A stretch of 64,000 nt of DNA, from positions 23,873,928 to 23,937,927 of the forward strand of contig CM044957.1 of the NCBI GenBank assembly GCA_024516035.1, read 5' to 3'. The notes below the pieces were generated by a model. That model saw only the letters and a program-made list of their open reading frames with translations. It made no database searches and had not been told where the DNA came from. Both the position numbers and the translations under genes were made by a program. Shown here in pieces: positions 45,970-57,279 of the stretch (the first letter of the stretch is position 1; each line of letters opens with the position of its first letter). Origin of the DNA: Bactericera cockerelli. Lineage: Eukaryota; Arthropoda; Insecta; Hemiptera; Triozidae.

Positions 45970-46689
45970 CTGTCTAATGTCTATCCCGTCAGACGCAACA
46001 TAACAATACTCTTCCTCTATGCTCTGACACTTGTGTTGTAGCGAAGCATAGCGGTTCAAAACTGTAGTGTTAGAAATAGGCTCCTGATTAACGCCTTCTA
46101 GGAAATTCTTAGTCATGTCAGTAATCAGTAATGTATAGCATGTAACTCATAATACGCAAAATCGCAAAAAATAGTGAATGAATATTTTGTTTTTACTTTT
46201 AATAATAGGTATATACTGCAGCAACCTTTGAGGTTTTTGGTAGTCATGGTACATAGTAGTACATGCCTACATTCCGGTGGAAAACTGTTTTGGGGGTGCT
46301 GCCACATAAACCGGACTAAAATGGGATTTGCAGAGTCGCTCTCTCAGTATCTAAAAAGTTTGAGTTTGTTTACCATGTCAATCAAAATAATTTTACATAA
46401 TTATTCTAGATATGTGTGATAATTTTCATTGTGTGCGAGCTAGGACTTGAGAAAAATCTCTCATTTTCGTCTGGGGGTGCTGCACTTCCGCCGCTCCTTA
46501 GCACCAGCCGCGCCTGATGAGGATTATAAATTTTATATGTAATATTTTATAAAACTACGATCCTAGGCAAAACTCGAGTCGGTGAGTGAAAATTTAAAGA
46601 ATCCTAGTTTTATGAAATATTAATCTATAAGATTACTTTCTTTAAATTTCTAATATGAACCTTATAAGAGGATTATAAATTAAGAAGCC
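45970..46689. other. Unannotated DNA
   Basis: No gene could be supported. A reverse-strand frame running into the Foldback insertion site (about 45970-46116) reads as mixed-composition protein (LNRYASLQHKCQSIEEEYCY) without a known domain; it may be chance. Confidence 0.35.
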
Positions 46690-46920
46690 AGGAGATGGCT
46701 CGTTGGATGCACAAGTTCTTGTCTTATCACTGAAGTTAAGCCACATCCATGGATGGGTGACCATTCTGGTTTCAAATCCATCCACCATACATGGTCTTCA
46801 GAACAATCCACGTTCTACTGGCTAATATTCCCGCGGCTTCACTCAGACTGGGTGAGGTTATGTAGCTGCATGGGTTATTTGCCCAGATAAAATCCCCGTC
46901 GTGATATGACGATAGAAATG
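46690..46920 (+). repeat. 5S-rRNA-derived SINE
   Basis: Head GTTGGATGCACAAGTTCTTG, ATCACTGAAGTTAAGCCAC and ATGGATGGGTGACCATTCTG correspond to successive 5S rRNA blocks. Body CAGACTGGGTGAGGTTATG and end CCCCGTCGTGATATGACGAT. The most complete 5S-like head in the window. Confidence 0.85.
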
Positions 46921-47980
46921 TCGGTAGGTACTTAAAAACAACGTTAATTCCAAAGAAACAAATAAACACGAGTCGGGTGTTGATAGGACAACAGGAAACG
47001 GGAGAGGAACAAAATGTTTTCAGTCTTAAGTTTGGGGTATAATTTAGCCCCCGGCCCCATCCTCAGCCTGCTACATGAAAGCCTAACTGCCTGCAAGCAT
47101 GCTATACTGTCAGGGGGAGATATAGGTAATTGCCAGGCATCTTGCGTTCTGCCTATCCCTCACCTCACCACCGTTCATCAAGTATCTCACCTGATAACTA
47201 TAGCGTAAGCTTCGATCACTTCGCTGGTTACTGGTGGAGTGGTATATGTAGAGTGTAAATTTAACAATAGAGTAAACAGGTGCTGGTTTGATATGCAGGG
47301 AACATGATATGCAGGGAATATGATCTTGTGTCTATGTATTGCTAATGCCCGAAACGGACAGAGCGGACCTCCAAGCTCTACATGCCCAGTACAGGAGTGA
47401 GACAGACTCAAGGAATGACCATGGTAGATTGGTAGAGCAAAGCAATGCGAAAAAATAACCTGGAGTTTTAGCTCTAGATTTTGAATGACTCACTATCGCT
47501 ATTATTATTTTATGTATCATGTACTTACGGCGATAAAAGTGCAAACCAGTATTAAAACCAATTCCAACTCTTCACCACGTACCTACTATGTATGAACTTT
47601 GAACCAAGTTTCCAAATGTTCCCCTGGTAAAACAACAGAGGAGGCAACTTTTCACATTTGTTTTTATGGCACAAAAAAGATAGGTAAACTTATTTTCTTG
47701 TTTTTATTACAAAATATAAGAAGCTGTGTGTCTTTTGCATAATAAAAGTGTTCCGTTTCCAAATGTGCAAGTTACTGAAGGATGGTATTATATAGCAAGG
47801 TAAATAATCATTATATGGTAACATAAGATAAAATAAAAGTGTTGTTAAGAATCTCTGCACCAAGCTACAGATGCAACATTCAGCTCTCTGATTATTTTGT
47901 TATTCATATATTAGAAAATCAAGAAAATCTTTGTACTAGGTAGACAGTAGACATGCCACATAATAATAATATAGGACAGA
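46921..47980. other. Unannotated DNA
   Basis: No gene could be supported. Contains a 20-bp-scale imperfect duplication GATATGCAGGGAACAT/GATATGCAGGGAATAT near 47290-47320. Confidence 0.4.
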
Positions 47981-47989
47981 GTGTTCTCT

Positions 47990-48512
47990 GAAATGACCGA
48001 CTAAAAGACCTAACAGAAGATAAAGTTGGTGAATACCTACCAATGTGGTTTAACACTTTGAGCCCCGGAGCTGGGATCGGCGAGTGAGCACGAGGGACCA
48101 CAAATTTCAGAACCCAACACTCAAACATTGCTCCCAAGGACCACAAGAACCTGTTCCCTATGAGATACACATAGAAATGAATACCATAGGGAGTACTCAT
48201 GTCTTCCAAGAAAAGGAAGGTCGTGAATACCATATAGAGTACACAAGTCGACAGTGAAATTTTGGGTGAGTACCATATATGGTACTCATGTCCTCTGGGA
48301 AATGTCAGCTGAGGACCATATATGGTATTCATGGGCTCAAAGTGTTAAGGAGGGACAAAGGAACAACCGATCAAATAATTTTACTAAGGCAGATTATCCA
48401 AGAGTGTAATGAACATGACATAGACCTCCACATACTGTTCATAGACTTAAAAAAGCTTTTGATAGCGTCAAAAGAGCAAAATCAGATAAGCTTGAAGTTC
48501 CCAAAAAACTCA
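47990..48512 (+). pseudogene. RTE-like LINE reverse-transcriptase fragment split by a MITE
   Basis: Left of the MITE the sequence can be read as VGEY and, after a small shift, QCGF; right of it follow KGTTDQIILLRQIIQECNE and DLHILFIDLKKLLIASK. Together these match the RT segment (GEYQCGF..GR.TTDQIF.LRQI .. DLH.LFID...AFDSV.R) of RTE-type LINEs, including the first catalytic D. The MITE at 48054-48344 interrupts it at a TTAA, and small frameshifts and loss of both flanks leave it dead. Confidence 0.7.
48054..48344. mobile_element. TTAA-flanked piggyBac-like MITE
   Basis: TTAA stands on both sides (48050-48053 and 48345-48348) and the ends are inverted CACTTTGAGCCC. Length 291 bp, no coding. 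The interior has an imperfect repeat of GAATACCATATAGAGTAC/GAGTACCATATATGGTACTC type, giving palindromic CCATATATGG cores. The TTAA duplication is the hallmark of the piggyBac superfamily. Confidence 0.85.
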
Positions 48513-48526
48513 TCATCATCATCATA

Positions 48527-48647
48527 TTTGTATATATCACCTTCGCGATAGCACAACTACTCAAACTAGCTTTACTAAATTTTTACTGAACTTGGGACTT
48601 GACCCACCGAACTCCAGGTTACTATAGTTCGTCGCCTTATCGTCGGT
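48527..48647 (-). repeat. SINE family A, diverged
   Basis: Reverse-strand match with GGGTCAAGTCCCAAG and GATAAGGCGACG, clearly older than the other copies. Confidence 0.75.
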
Positions 48648-48655
48648 ATAGGAAG

Positions 48656-49430
48656 AGGATCAAACACCTCGGCCGAGGTGTGAAGAACGCCTATACAAGA
48701 AAGAGACAGCCCGGCAGAGTGTAAGGTTACGGAAAACATAGTTCCCATGCATTTCATGTACATTCAGCCAGCGAAAAGTGCAACATGAATTTCAAAAATC
48801 GCGATTTTTATTGCAGAAATGGGCTCTACGTTGAAAAATAAGTTGATTTGACTCTTTGTTTGACTTCCTAGGCCACCGGGAACCCTATTTTCGAGACCCC
48901 CCAACAATCGTGAAAGACATGAAAAGATTCATAATTTTGTTTTTTTTTTTTTTTTCTGTTTTTTTTTCATACGGATCCTTTGAGACCCGACTTCGTGTTT
49001 TTAACTTGGCACTGAAGATTATGTGAGGTTTCTAAAGTGATCAAGATATAATGGAGATGAGCCCGGACCAAAAAAAAATTCTAAATTATAAGCGGGCGGC
49101 CCATTTGGGCGGCCTCGGGTTTTGGGAGCCCAAATCGGGAATTGAAGGATAATACTAATCTTAAGTGGTATCAAATGAAAGATCTTGATGAGCAGATACC
49201 AAATTTATTGATTTTATTCCTTCATCCAGTCCACTGGGTGGCACCTGGTGGCCTTTTCATTTTCTTTGGCGGGTAGGTACCTTCGAATCATTAGCTTAGT
49301 GGTCAGATCTTGGCCAGTATGTATTTTTCGAGATGACCTCGCTCTCTCTCTGCAAAATTGTAATGTTTAAGTTTCCAAGTATTAATTTAGTTCATTTTCC
49401 GTCCTTTTCTTTAGAATATAACTTTGTCTA
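48656..49430. other. Unannotated DNA
   Basis: No gene could be supported. A T run with one interruption covers about 48941-48968. Confidence 0.4.
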
Positions 49431-49650
49431 TTGGTAGCATGCTCGACCTGCCACCCAGTTAGCATGGGTTCGAATCCTGGCGAGGACAAAAATTTTTAGC
49501 TCTATATTTTCAATTTGGGCTTAACGTTGTTTTGTTTTTCCGATCTTTATATTTGATCTTCATGACGACCCCATTACCCTCGCGAAGAAAATTTTAGTAG
49601 TAGCAGAATTGGGCAATGACCTGTGGCGGAATTACGAGATTGATTTTGGA
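49431..49650 (+). repeat. tRNA-derived SINE
   Basis: Head TATTGGTAGCATGCTCGACC and GGGTTCGAATCCTGGCGAGG (B box). The body has TTTTTAGCTCTATATTTTC and ends near GACCTGTGGCGGAATTACG, a block also present in families C and the 41811 element. Confidence 0.75.
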
Positions 49651-49734
49651 CAATCATGGTTGGATGGAGATAAAATATGATGAATTAGCTCTCATAATGT
49701 CGATGCTACTCACTAAAAGTTCTGACAAAGTAGT

Positions 49735-49880
49735 AACTTTGGCCAAGTGGGTAGCATACTAGGCTTGCACGCATGATGACTTGGGTTTGATCCCCTTCAG
49801 GGAATTTTTTTTTCTCTGTCCATTATATCCGGGGTACACTCATACCTCTTGAGGTATTGATAAGGGACGTCACCACCGAG
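49735..49880 (+). repeat. tRNA-derived SINE fragment
   Basis: GCCAAGTGGGTAGCATACTA and TTGGGTTTGATCCCCTTC form A- and B-box-like blocks, followed by a T run, TTCTCTGTCCATTATATCCG and ACACTCATACCTCTTGAGG as in family C. Diverged and truncated. Confidence 0.65.
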
Positions 49881-49970
49881 TTCTCTCCCGCTCATGGTTT
49901 TATCAACACCAAATTGTCTCCCGTCACGTCGCTTGCATTTTTACCTGATTTTATACCTACACTAGCCGTT

Positions 49971-50213
49971 TGCCCGTGCTTTGCAACGGGACTAAATTTC
50001 AAATTTACTAAGGCATGGCCGTACTGCTGGACAGAAATGCCTTTTTGAACTTTTTATAATTTTTCTGGACAAAGCGATAATGGTTTTGGGGGGGTCAATT
50101 CTGAGACATTTTTCGCTATCTCTTACCGTTTTGGCTAAACAACTCCGGACAAACAAACAAACAAACATAGGTAGGTAGGTAGGTAGTCCTTTTTTCTGTT
50201 TTATATATAGAGA
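49971..50213 (+). repeat. ACTAGC-headed interspersed repeat
   Basis: Head ACTAGCCGTTTGCCCGTGCT, body with GGCATGGCCGTACTGCTGG and GACAAAGCGATAATGG, then (ACAA)n, (GTAG)n and the end TTCTGTTTTATATATAGAG. Almost identical in inverted orientation to 59757-60016. Confidence 0.9.
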
Positions 50214-50271
50214 AGATAGTTTAGGCCTAGCATAAAAATTATAATCGAAACACCTAGGAATCATTGATATA

Positions 50272-50470
50272 GACCTGAGGCATGGCCTTCTATGTATTTT
50301 TCCTAACCCTATGATAAACCCAAGGCATGGCCTATATATTTACCTAACCCTACTATAAACCCGAGGCATTGCCTTCTATGTATTATCCCTAACCCTACTA
50401 TATTCCTGAGGCATGGCCTTCCATATATTTTACCTAACTCTACTATACACTGAAGGGATTGCCTTTCATT
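50272..50470 (+). repeat. ~55-60-bp tandem repeat
   Basis: Four units of GAGGCATGGCCTTCTATGTA followed by CCTAACCCTACTATAAACC, with drift (AAGGCATGG, GAGGCATTG, GAAGGGATTG). Two related units lie at about 37212-37275. Confidence 0.85.
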
Positions 50471-51031
50471 AGTTAGAGATTTAAAAGATTTCCTTATAAA
50501 AGGCCGATTCTTATATAAAAATGATAATTTTATAGTTTTCATTTTCTTAATTACCTAATGTAAAAAAGCATGGTCTTATTTCCGGGAGAGATAGTCGTGG
50601 TGACCCCTGCAACAAGCCGGAGAGAATTCGGGTAAGAAAAGGTCAACGGGAGAGAACTCATTACCTCACCTTGATAAGGTGATTACAAATTAATTTCTTT
50701 GGCATTTGTAAATCCAGGTGTTTTAGTGTCCCTCATAGGAGGCTCCGAGGTCTATTTAGCATTGAAAGATAAACCTAATCATGTTGAGTATAGAATCAAA
50801 AGGTCTTGCATTGCAAATTTATATATTATTTACTCACTTTAAGGACTCAGGGGGCCAAATCTGTGATCCAAATACATATTGACCTTAGAAAAATTAAATA
50901 CGTACTGCTAAAACTATATCTTAAAAAAAAGACAATTTGGTATATTCACATTTTCCCAGCTTATTTACTTTTGTTATTCATAATGTTTCAGTAGTGTATG
51001 AACCTATATTTTTGTACAAAAAGAACTGATA
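50471..51031. other. Unannotated DNA
   Basis: Nothing recognisable lies between the tandem repeat and the palindromic MITE. Confidence 0.4.
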
Positions 51032-51579
51032 TCCCCCAAAAACACCACTTCGTGGTTAAAAAAAGAAGAACGCCTCACTCAAAAGAATGATTATAATAAA
51101 TTAGCTAAAAATAAATGATATCAAATTGAGAACACCTTACCACCTTTCTTTCTATATCTCTGCACTCCTCTCTGAATTTATTCCTCTTATGTTTATCTTT
51201 CTTTATCCTTTCTAGGGGTCATCCCAAACTTGATTTCTCTTTAAATTTACTTGTTGCACGGCAATAAAAAATGGCGGTCGCGGTGTAATTTTCTTGATTA
51301 AAATCAAATAAGTTCAGAAAAATCATACTCCGACCGCCATTTTTTATTGCCGTGCAACAAGTAAATTTAAAGAGAAATCAAGTTTGGGATGACCCCTAGA
51401 AAGGATAAAGAAAGATAAACATAAGAGGAATAAATTCAGAGAGGAGTGCAGAGATATAGAAAGAAAGGTGGTAAGGTGTTCTCAATTTGATATCATTTAT
51501 TTTTAGCTAATTTATTATAATCATTCTTTTGAGTGAGGCGTTCTTCTTTTTTTAACCACGAAGTGGTGTTTTTGGGGGA
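51032..51579. mobile_element. Palindromic (foldback) MITE
   Basis: Ends TCCCCCAAAAACACCACTTC and its inverse, flanked by TA on both sides. The arms 51032-51280 and 51331-51579 are each 249 bp and stay in register to the last base around a 50-bp spacer; no mismatch was noticed by eye. A DNA or RNA copy would form one long hairpin. No coding sequence. Related elements are at 59357-59561 and a fragment at 43678-43714. Confidence 0.92.
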
Positions 51580-51581
51580 TA

Positions 51582-54500
51582 TAGAATAATAACACAAATC
51601 ATTGGCATCCTTAACAGGGTTGGCATTAGGAAGGGGGAGAGAGAGAGAAGGGAAAGGGACGTAATCCAGCCGAAGATATAAAGCGAAATGCGACCAGACA
51701 GAAAAGATGGATGACGTTCATTGAGGAATAAATTCCCAAGGAATACTTTCTATCAATATTGCACCAGCAGCGTCATATTATTCAAGTCGCGGATCGAGTT
51801 TAGCTTATTGTGTACGTGGCAACGATGACTTATTGAATTTCCCGACTAAATTGCGTATGCCAGAGGCCAATTTAGCTTTAAATATTTATAATTCATGCAT
51901 GCGATAGACATAAATATTTTGCTCTTTTGTGAATCTAGTCGGGGTATAAAATACGTGACCGCATCGACCACGCCAGGAGACTTTCAGACAGCTCTGCACA
52001 GTGCACCTCAGAGTCGCAAATTAATGAAGAAAATTATTGACTTGGGTGGGATCCGAACTCACGACTCCCCACGCTAGCGCTGACCTGACTAATGAATCAC
52101 TAATGCCTTTTTTGTGGTTCTTATCCCGATTGTTCAAAGAACTTGACATGTTTAAAAATAAGGAACTTAAAATATTTGATTCTTACTTCTTAATTTTTCC
52201 TATATTTTCATGAACTTCATAAATGATATCTAGCGGTGTAGTGGGTTCTCAATCAGGGGTTGGGTTCTCAATTCTGAGCTCTTCCATCCAACCACTCTAA
52301 ACTCTCCGAACTTTGTAGTAGTTTTTCTAAGCCATCTTTGAAGCTTTCCAAGGAAGCTTCTATAATATTTGTGAGGAAATAGGTAAATATAGCAGGATTC
52401 AACAATAAAAAGAGTGAAGATATTCGTTGTTTTGTCAGTCCACATTCCTCTCAAATTTTAAAATAGAATATTATCTCCGTAAAGTCCTGTTTGCTGAATT
52501 CATATTTATATGTACCTACTTACTTTTTATTGCAGAAAAAAATGTTAGAGAAAGGAAAAGATGTTGCAAATAAAACACTGTAAAAATAACCATTTACTTA
52601 ACTTGCCGGGTAACTATGTAGGTACCTAAGATAAAGGTCATAATTTCCGCAAATCATTTTTATCTCGATGTTTTAGCTTTTAGTAGATACAGTTGCAAAC
52701 TTTACACATGAGTAAAACTTTAGTAATTAAAACTGTAGTGTTTTAGATGAAACAATACCTAACGTGTGAGCAACTAACTTAGTTTGTGAAACATGTTGGA
52801 AGATGGCGTGTTGAAAAATTCTACAGGGAAATCAGGACGTTGCGATGTAGCAAATGTAGCATGTTCCACCCCTGCTGAGTGAAGAGGTTTGCCGGAATTC
52901 AAACAAAGTTGAAACTTACAGCGGAAACTAGATCGTTTATCATAAACTGGTGAAAAATCAATTCCTCAATAATAATGTATAACTTACGCACATCTGGTAT
53001 CTACCTACATAGTTATGAACAAAACATAGACTTAGAAAATACAGAACCACCCCGTCCGCGCCAGTCAGGAAACCTGCGTCATTATAGATTTTAATGGTAA
53101 GATTCAACGATATTAAAATTTATACACAGATGAACTTGGTTTTTAGAGATAAAAATTCACAGATGAATTTTTATCTCTTCTTTTTAATTTTCATAATTGA
53201 GGTTGAGAAAGATCTCAGGACGGACAATATTCCAGCTACTAGAACCATCAATCTCTCTTCAGTGAAACGGTTTTATTTTCTTATTCTGAGAATAAGGGAA
53301 ACAAACGGAAGAGAAAGACAGCAGAAAAAACCAACAGTGACAAGTAGGCGAATGAAATATGATCGTTATAAAAACACGGAATAGAGGGAAGCGCCCTGAT
53401 GTCATTAGCAGCTCTCAGACATATCACCCGGATAAAAAAAGAATTAGTCCGTGTTATGCCTTCTCGTACCTCCTAAGAAAAATATACATCTGAATGTAAA
53501 GACAAAAGACGGTGGATAAAAATGAAGTTGTGCTGTGAGGACAGACGAGGAAATGGGCTGTCATCAATCATCCTCATGAGGGAACAAGTGGGGCTAGGCT
53601 GTAGCAGATTCATCATTCCATCACCATGTGAACCGCATTAGCATGACCTGAGACCCAGGAGTGTTTCTTGAGCTTGTGCCCCATTTGTGTCTTTTCTTTC
53701 TAATATTTATCCACAACTTATTAACACGTAAGCTTTGTAAGAGGAAAGCGGGTAGCAGTTATTTATCTTTTACACCAACCTCGAATAAAAGTATACATAT
53801 ACATAATACGTGCATACATAATAGCTATATGCAATATGCATGGTCGTGAACTAGTTGTAAACTAAATAATCATAGTCTGTGGTTAGAGTCCTAATATTAT
53901 ACGTAGTGTCGAATAATTTCAAAGTCAAAGAGCCAATTATCAGGTAACAACCGACGCGACGGAAAGTTTTTTATCCAGACACCTGTGCAATTTTGACACA
54001 GCATTATAGATGTTTTATATTCCTCATTCTTTCGATCTCACTGTCAACTTTCAGGCTGATTACATCAGTGTCGACACGTAGATGAGTACCTCCACACTCA
54101 GAGTCTGTTATCCCCATCCATGCTAATGATGTGACATGTTTCTGCTAATGTGATAGATATCAATCACTCTCTCAAGCACCCTAGCACAGTGTGCGTGAAC
54201 CAATGAATAAATAATTCCTAACACAGGGATACCGAAGGGAAATCACACCGGATTTCTAAACACTTTTTTAACGTTTGACAAATAAGAAATATTTTTTTAG
54301 CACTGCTTAATGAAGCAAAAATGATTTCCTGGAAATACGTTAAATGCAATTTTTATAAAAAAATCAAATTCGAGATTATAGCTCTTATGTAAATAAACCT
54401 TAACTACATTTTTCAGCATTCACAGAGCACAGCCTTCAACGTCATACTCGAGGAATAGGACATGTTTTACATTTCCCATACATATTATAATGTTTAATAT

Positions 54501-55867
54501 TATACATTTATTATATGGCTCTTGGACTGACATTAATGTCATAATACATAGACATAGGGTACTAAAATTAATGTCAAGGCTGTATGCGAAAATCTCCTGT
54601 TTTCACTGAAATGTCACAAGGCACCATATTACTTGTACGTAGGTAGGTATAGAGTCAAAACACATCAAGACGAGCGATTACTAAAAAGGGAATCCTCATT
54701 TCTTTGAACTATTATTTTGTCAAAGTCATTTCTCTTGCATAAGAGACATCGTTACATTGCTGTAAACAGTTGAGATAAAAATAATAATCAGATTAGAGGG
54801 GGAATTTCGGGCAGAATAAACATAAAAGAGAGCAATAATATTTGTTCAGAAGGGACAGACTGGTGACCTGAAGGCATTTCCATCATTGTGAAAACTTTCA
54901 GTGCGTGCTTCCGTGCAAAGGCCGGAACCCCCGAACCCACGGGCCACCAAATAAATACAAAGCGGCGAAAGCCATGTGGACATTTTATATTATTTATTCT
55001 AGATAGAGCTTATGAGGTTTTCCTTTGCTATGTGAGAACATAATTTTCATGTTCCAAACTTCCCATTGCACATTTTATTTATAACGAGTATTTTTCTTCT
55101 ACACCATTGATTTTAAGACGCTCTGTGTTCTAGACATCAGCATGTCGGCTTACTGTGCACATTTCAAACTTCACACAAAATATTTCGGATGTAAATGCGA
55201 AATAGGTACCTTATAGTTAGCAGTAAGTCACAAGTCTTGATGTGAAATCAGCAGTTTGTACATGAAAATAATAAGAACTATTTCAGTGCAAACATTATGA
55301 AAAATTGTCTGGATTACACTCATGGATTCTTCTGAAATCATGCAATGAAACGCAGACAATTTTAATTGCGAAAACGTTAAAAGTAAGAGTGTAAAATTTC
55401 TTTGCAAAAATGAGTGCGAGAGAAAATAATCGTGACTCGACAGGAAACAATAAATTGTTCAACTTTGCTGACTTTTCAGTTAGATATTATGGCTGCGTAC
55501 TTCCGGGACTACAGTTTTATGTAGAACTAGACGCGTTGCGGCTAGGCCTACGGTGCGGTGCGTTCACCGAGGCATGGCCGTGAAAGAAAAATATTTGCTA
55601 ATTATGTATTGATAGTTAATTTCATACATTACTTTTCTCACTTCATAATTATGACCATGGCCATCAAAAATACACAAATATGCATGATTATGTAATCATC
55701 TCTCTATGTTGCGACACGAAAGGTTAAATTAAGTATAATCACAGAGTAATATATATGGTAAAAATATTTCTAAGAATAAACATCCTCTGTATCAGTTGAG
55801 ATTTGAGATCCTTTTTCACTGTCCTAATTTGCGAAAGATAAGAACAATAAAAAAATAGTCAAACAAA
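51582..55867. other. Unannotated, largely single-copy DNA
   Basis: No gene could be supported. Includes a hairpin at 53145-53178, short GA-rich DNA near 51632, and a tRNA-like B-box phrase around 52043-52075 (GGTGGGATCCGAACTCACGA). At 55528-55590 there is a GAGGCATGGCCGTGAAAG phrase as in the 36744 repeat, probably a fragment of it. Regions at 51720-51900 and 54840-54960 are less AT-rich. Confidence 0.4.
53145..53178. other. Perfect 14-bp hairpin
   Basis: AGAGATAAAAATTC, a 6-nt loop (ACAGAT), then the exact complement. No repeat family recognised. Confidence 0.9.
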
Positions 55868-56159
55868 AAGTAGTCACTGTGGCAGAGCGAGTTAGCGCGC
55901 TAGGCATTGCACACATGGTGACCTGGGTTCGATTCCCAGCGGGGGAGGATTTTTTCTGCTCTGTACTTGGATGTTCGGGGTCCACTCATACCTCGTGAGG
56001 AAAAATGAGTAGCTGCTTTAATGTGAAGCAGCGACCAGTGGCAGAATCTTAGGCAAAAAAATAATACAAGATATTGTAAATTAATGTGGTAAAGTCCTAT
56101 GATTCTGCGCTACCCACTAAAATTGTGACATAATAACACAAAGAAAAAGCATTATTATT
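55868..56159 (+). repeat. tRNA-derived SINE, family C, complete copy
   Basis: Flanked by a perfect 15-bp target duplication, AAATAGTCAAACAAA (55853-55867 and 56160-56174). Head GTGGCAGAGCGAGTTAGC and GGGTTCGATTCCCAGCG, body as in the Foldback arms, ending in an (ATT)-rich tail. It defines the full length (292 bp) of the family. Confidence 0.92.
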
Positions 56160-56559
56160 AAATAGTCAAACAAATCGGATGAGATAAAATTGTGGAATTT
56201 TGAAAATGCAGAAAGTATCAGTTCAAAGAATTCTCCTTCCACACATCTACTAGGTAGGACGGCCAGATTTGAGTGTGAAAAAGCTCATTATTTAAAAAAA
56301 ATTGACATTTTGAAAATATTTTTCTTATACATTTTCATTGTGAACCATACAAATTTCAGCTCCATCGGCCCTATACTTCGCGTGATACATGCTTAGATAT
56401 GATAATAATAATGATAATATAATGATCTTTATTTTTTATCTTTTATAAATGCATTTTTGTGTTCCCATGAAGTACTAATGTACTTGAAAAAGATCATTTA
56501 AAAGTAAAAAAATTCTGACGGTCCATTGCCTATAGACCATAGAGTCACTAACTAGGGTT

Positions 56560-56740
56560 TTATAAACCTTCCTTACGCTGCAAACTCACAAACCAGATAT
56601 CCACAGTAACCACAATACATGCACTCTGCTGGGTCACACCAGGAACAACCAGCATCACGAGGGTTAACGTTTGGATGATCACCCATCGAGTACTAACCTC
56701 GCTGGACGTTCTGTAAATTTAGCGATCTTACAAAAACTAA
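56560..56740 (-). repeat. 5S-derived SINE, partial
   Basis: On the reverse strand GGTTAGTACTCGATGGGTGA matches the 5S rRNA phrase GTTAGTACTTGGATGGGTGA, followed by CCCTCGTGATGCTGG and TTTGTGAGTTTGCAGCG. The 5' half of the 5S head and the body end are missing or diverged. Confidence 0.7.
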
Positions 56741-57239
56741 AGCTGCGGTTAAGTAACATAATCGCTGGAACAGTGAACAGCAATCCCACCCTGACAGGAA
56801 ACTGGGAACGTTCAGAGATTTCGCAACAATTCAAATGAAGTTAACTCCTCTAGAACTTTTCCTTTGTAATCTCATTTTCTCTCTCTTGTATTAAATTTCC
56901 TTTAAATTTCTTTAACTTTATAATTTCTCCTTTGAACTCGATATCATCAAAGGAGAAATCAAATGTTGCAGACGCTTTCACCAGACAGTTTATTTCTTAA
57001 CACTGCAGTTCATCAGATCAGGGTCTTGTGTAACTCTATTCTACTTTCAGGTGCTGGTTGAGGAAAGAAAAAAGTTCTCACAGATAGTGGAAATAAGTAT
57101 CTACCTATCTGTGGACGGTGACTACCTTTGTAATACCTATATTATGTAGGATTCGATTGTATGAATTTATAGTTTCCTGCTAACAATAGGATATACTGAT
57201 TAACTGTGGATGTACATGTACTTAGTGTCCTATTGAATT

Positions 57240-57279
57240 AACATGTCTGTTTAGAACTTGGATTTTAAACAGACATGTT
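57240..57279. other. Perfect 14-bp hairpin
   Basis: AACATGTCTGTTTA, a 12-nt loop, then the exact complement. Confidence 0.9.

Noticed and set aside
45904..46116. A reverse-strand frame spanning the right Foldback junction as a disrupted gene
   Set aside because: The frame beyond the insertion on the left flank soon stops and no homology was recognised.
46690..46770. A 5S rRNA gene
   Set aside because: Only blocks of the 5S sequence survive, and a SINE body with a CCCCGTC-type end follows, as in several other copies.
55868..55945. Functional tRNA genes at the many A/B-box sites (also 15740, 16049, 26931, 27552, 39700, 49431)
   Set aside because: Each is followed by a shared non-tRNA body, a short tandem tail and often a target duplication, so they are SINE heads; acceptor stems are poor.
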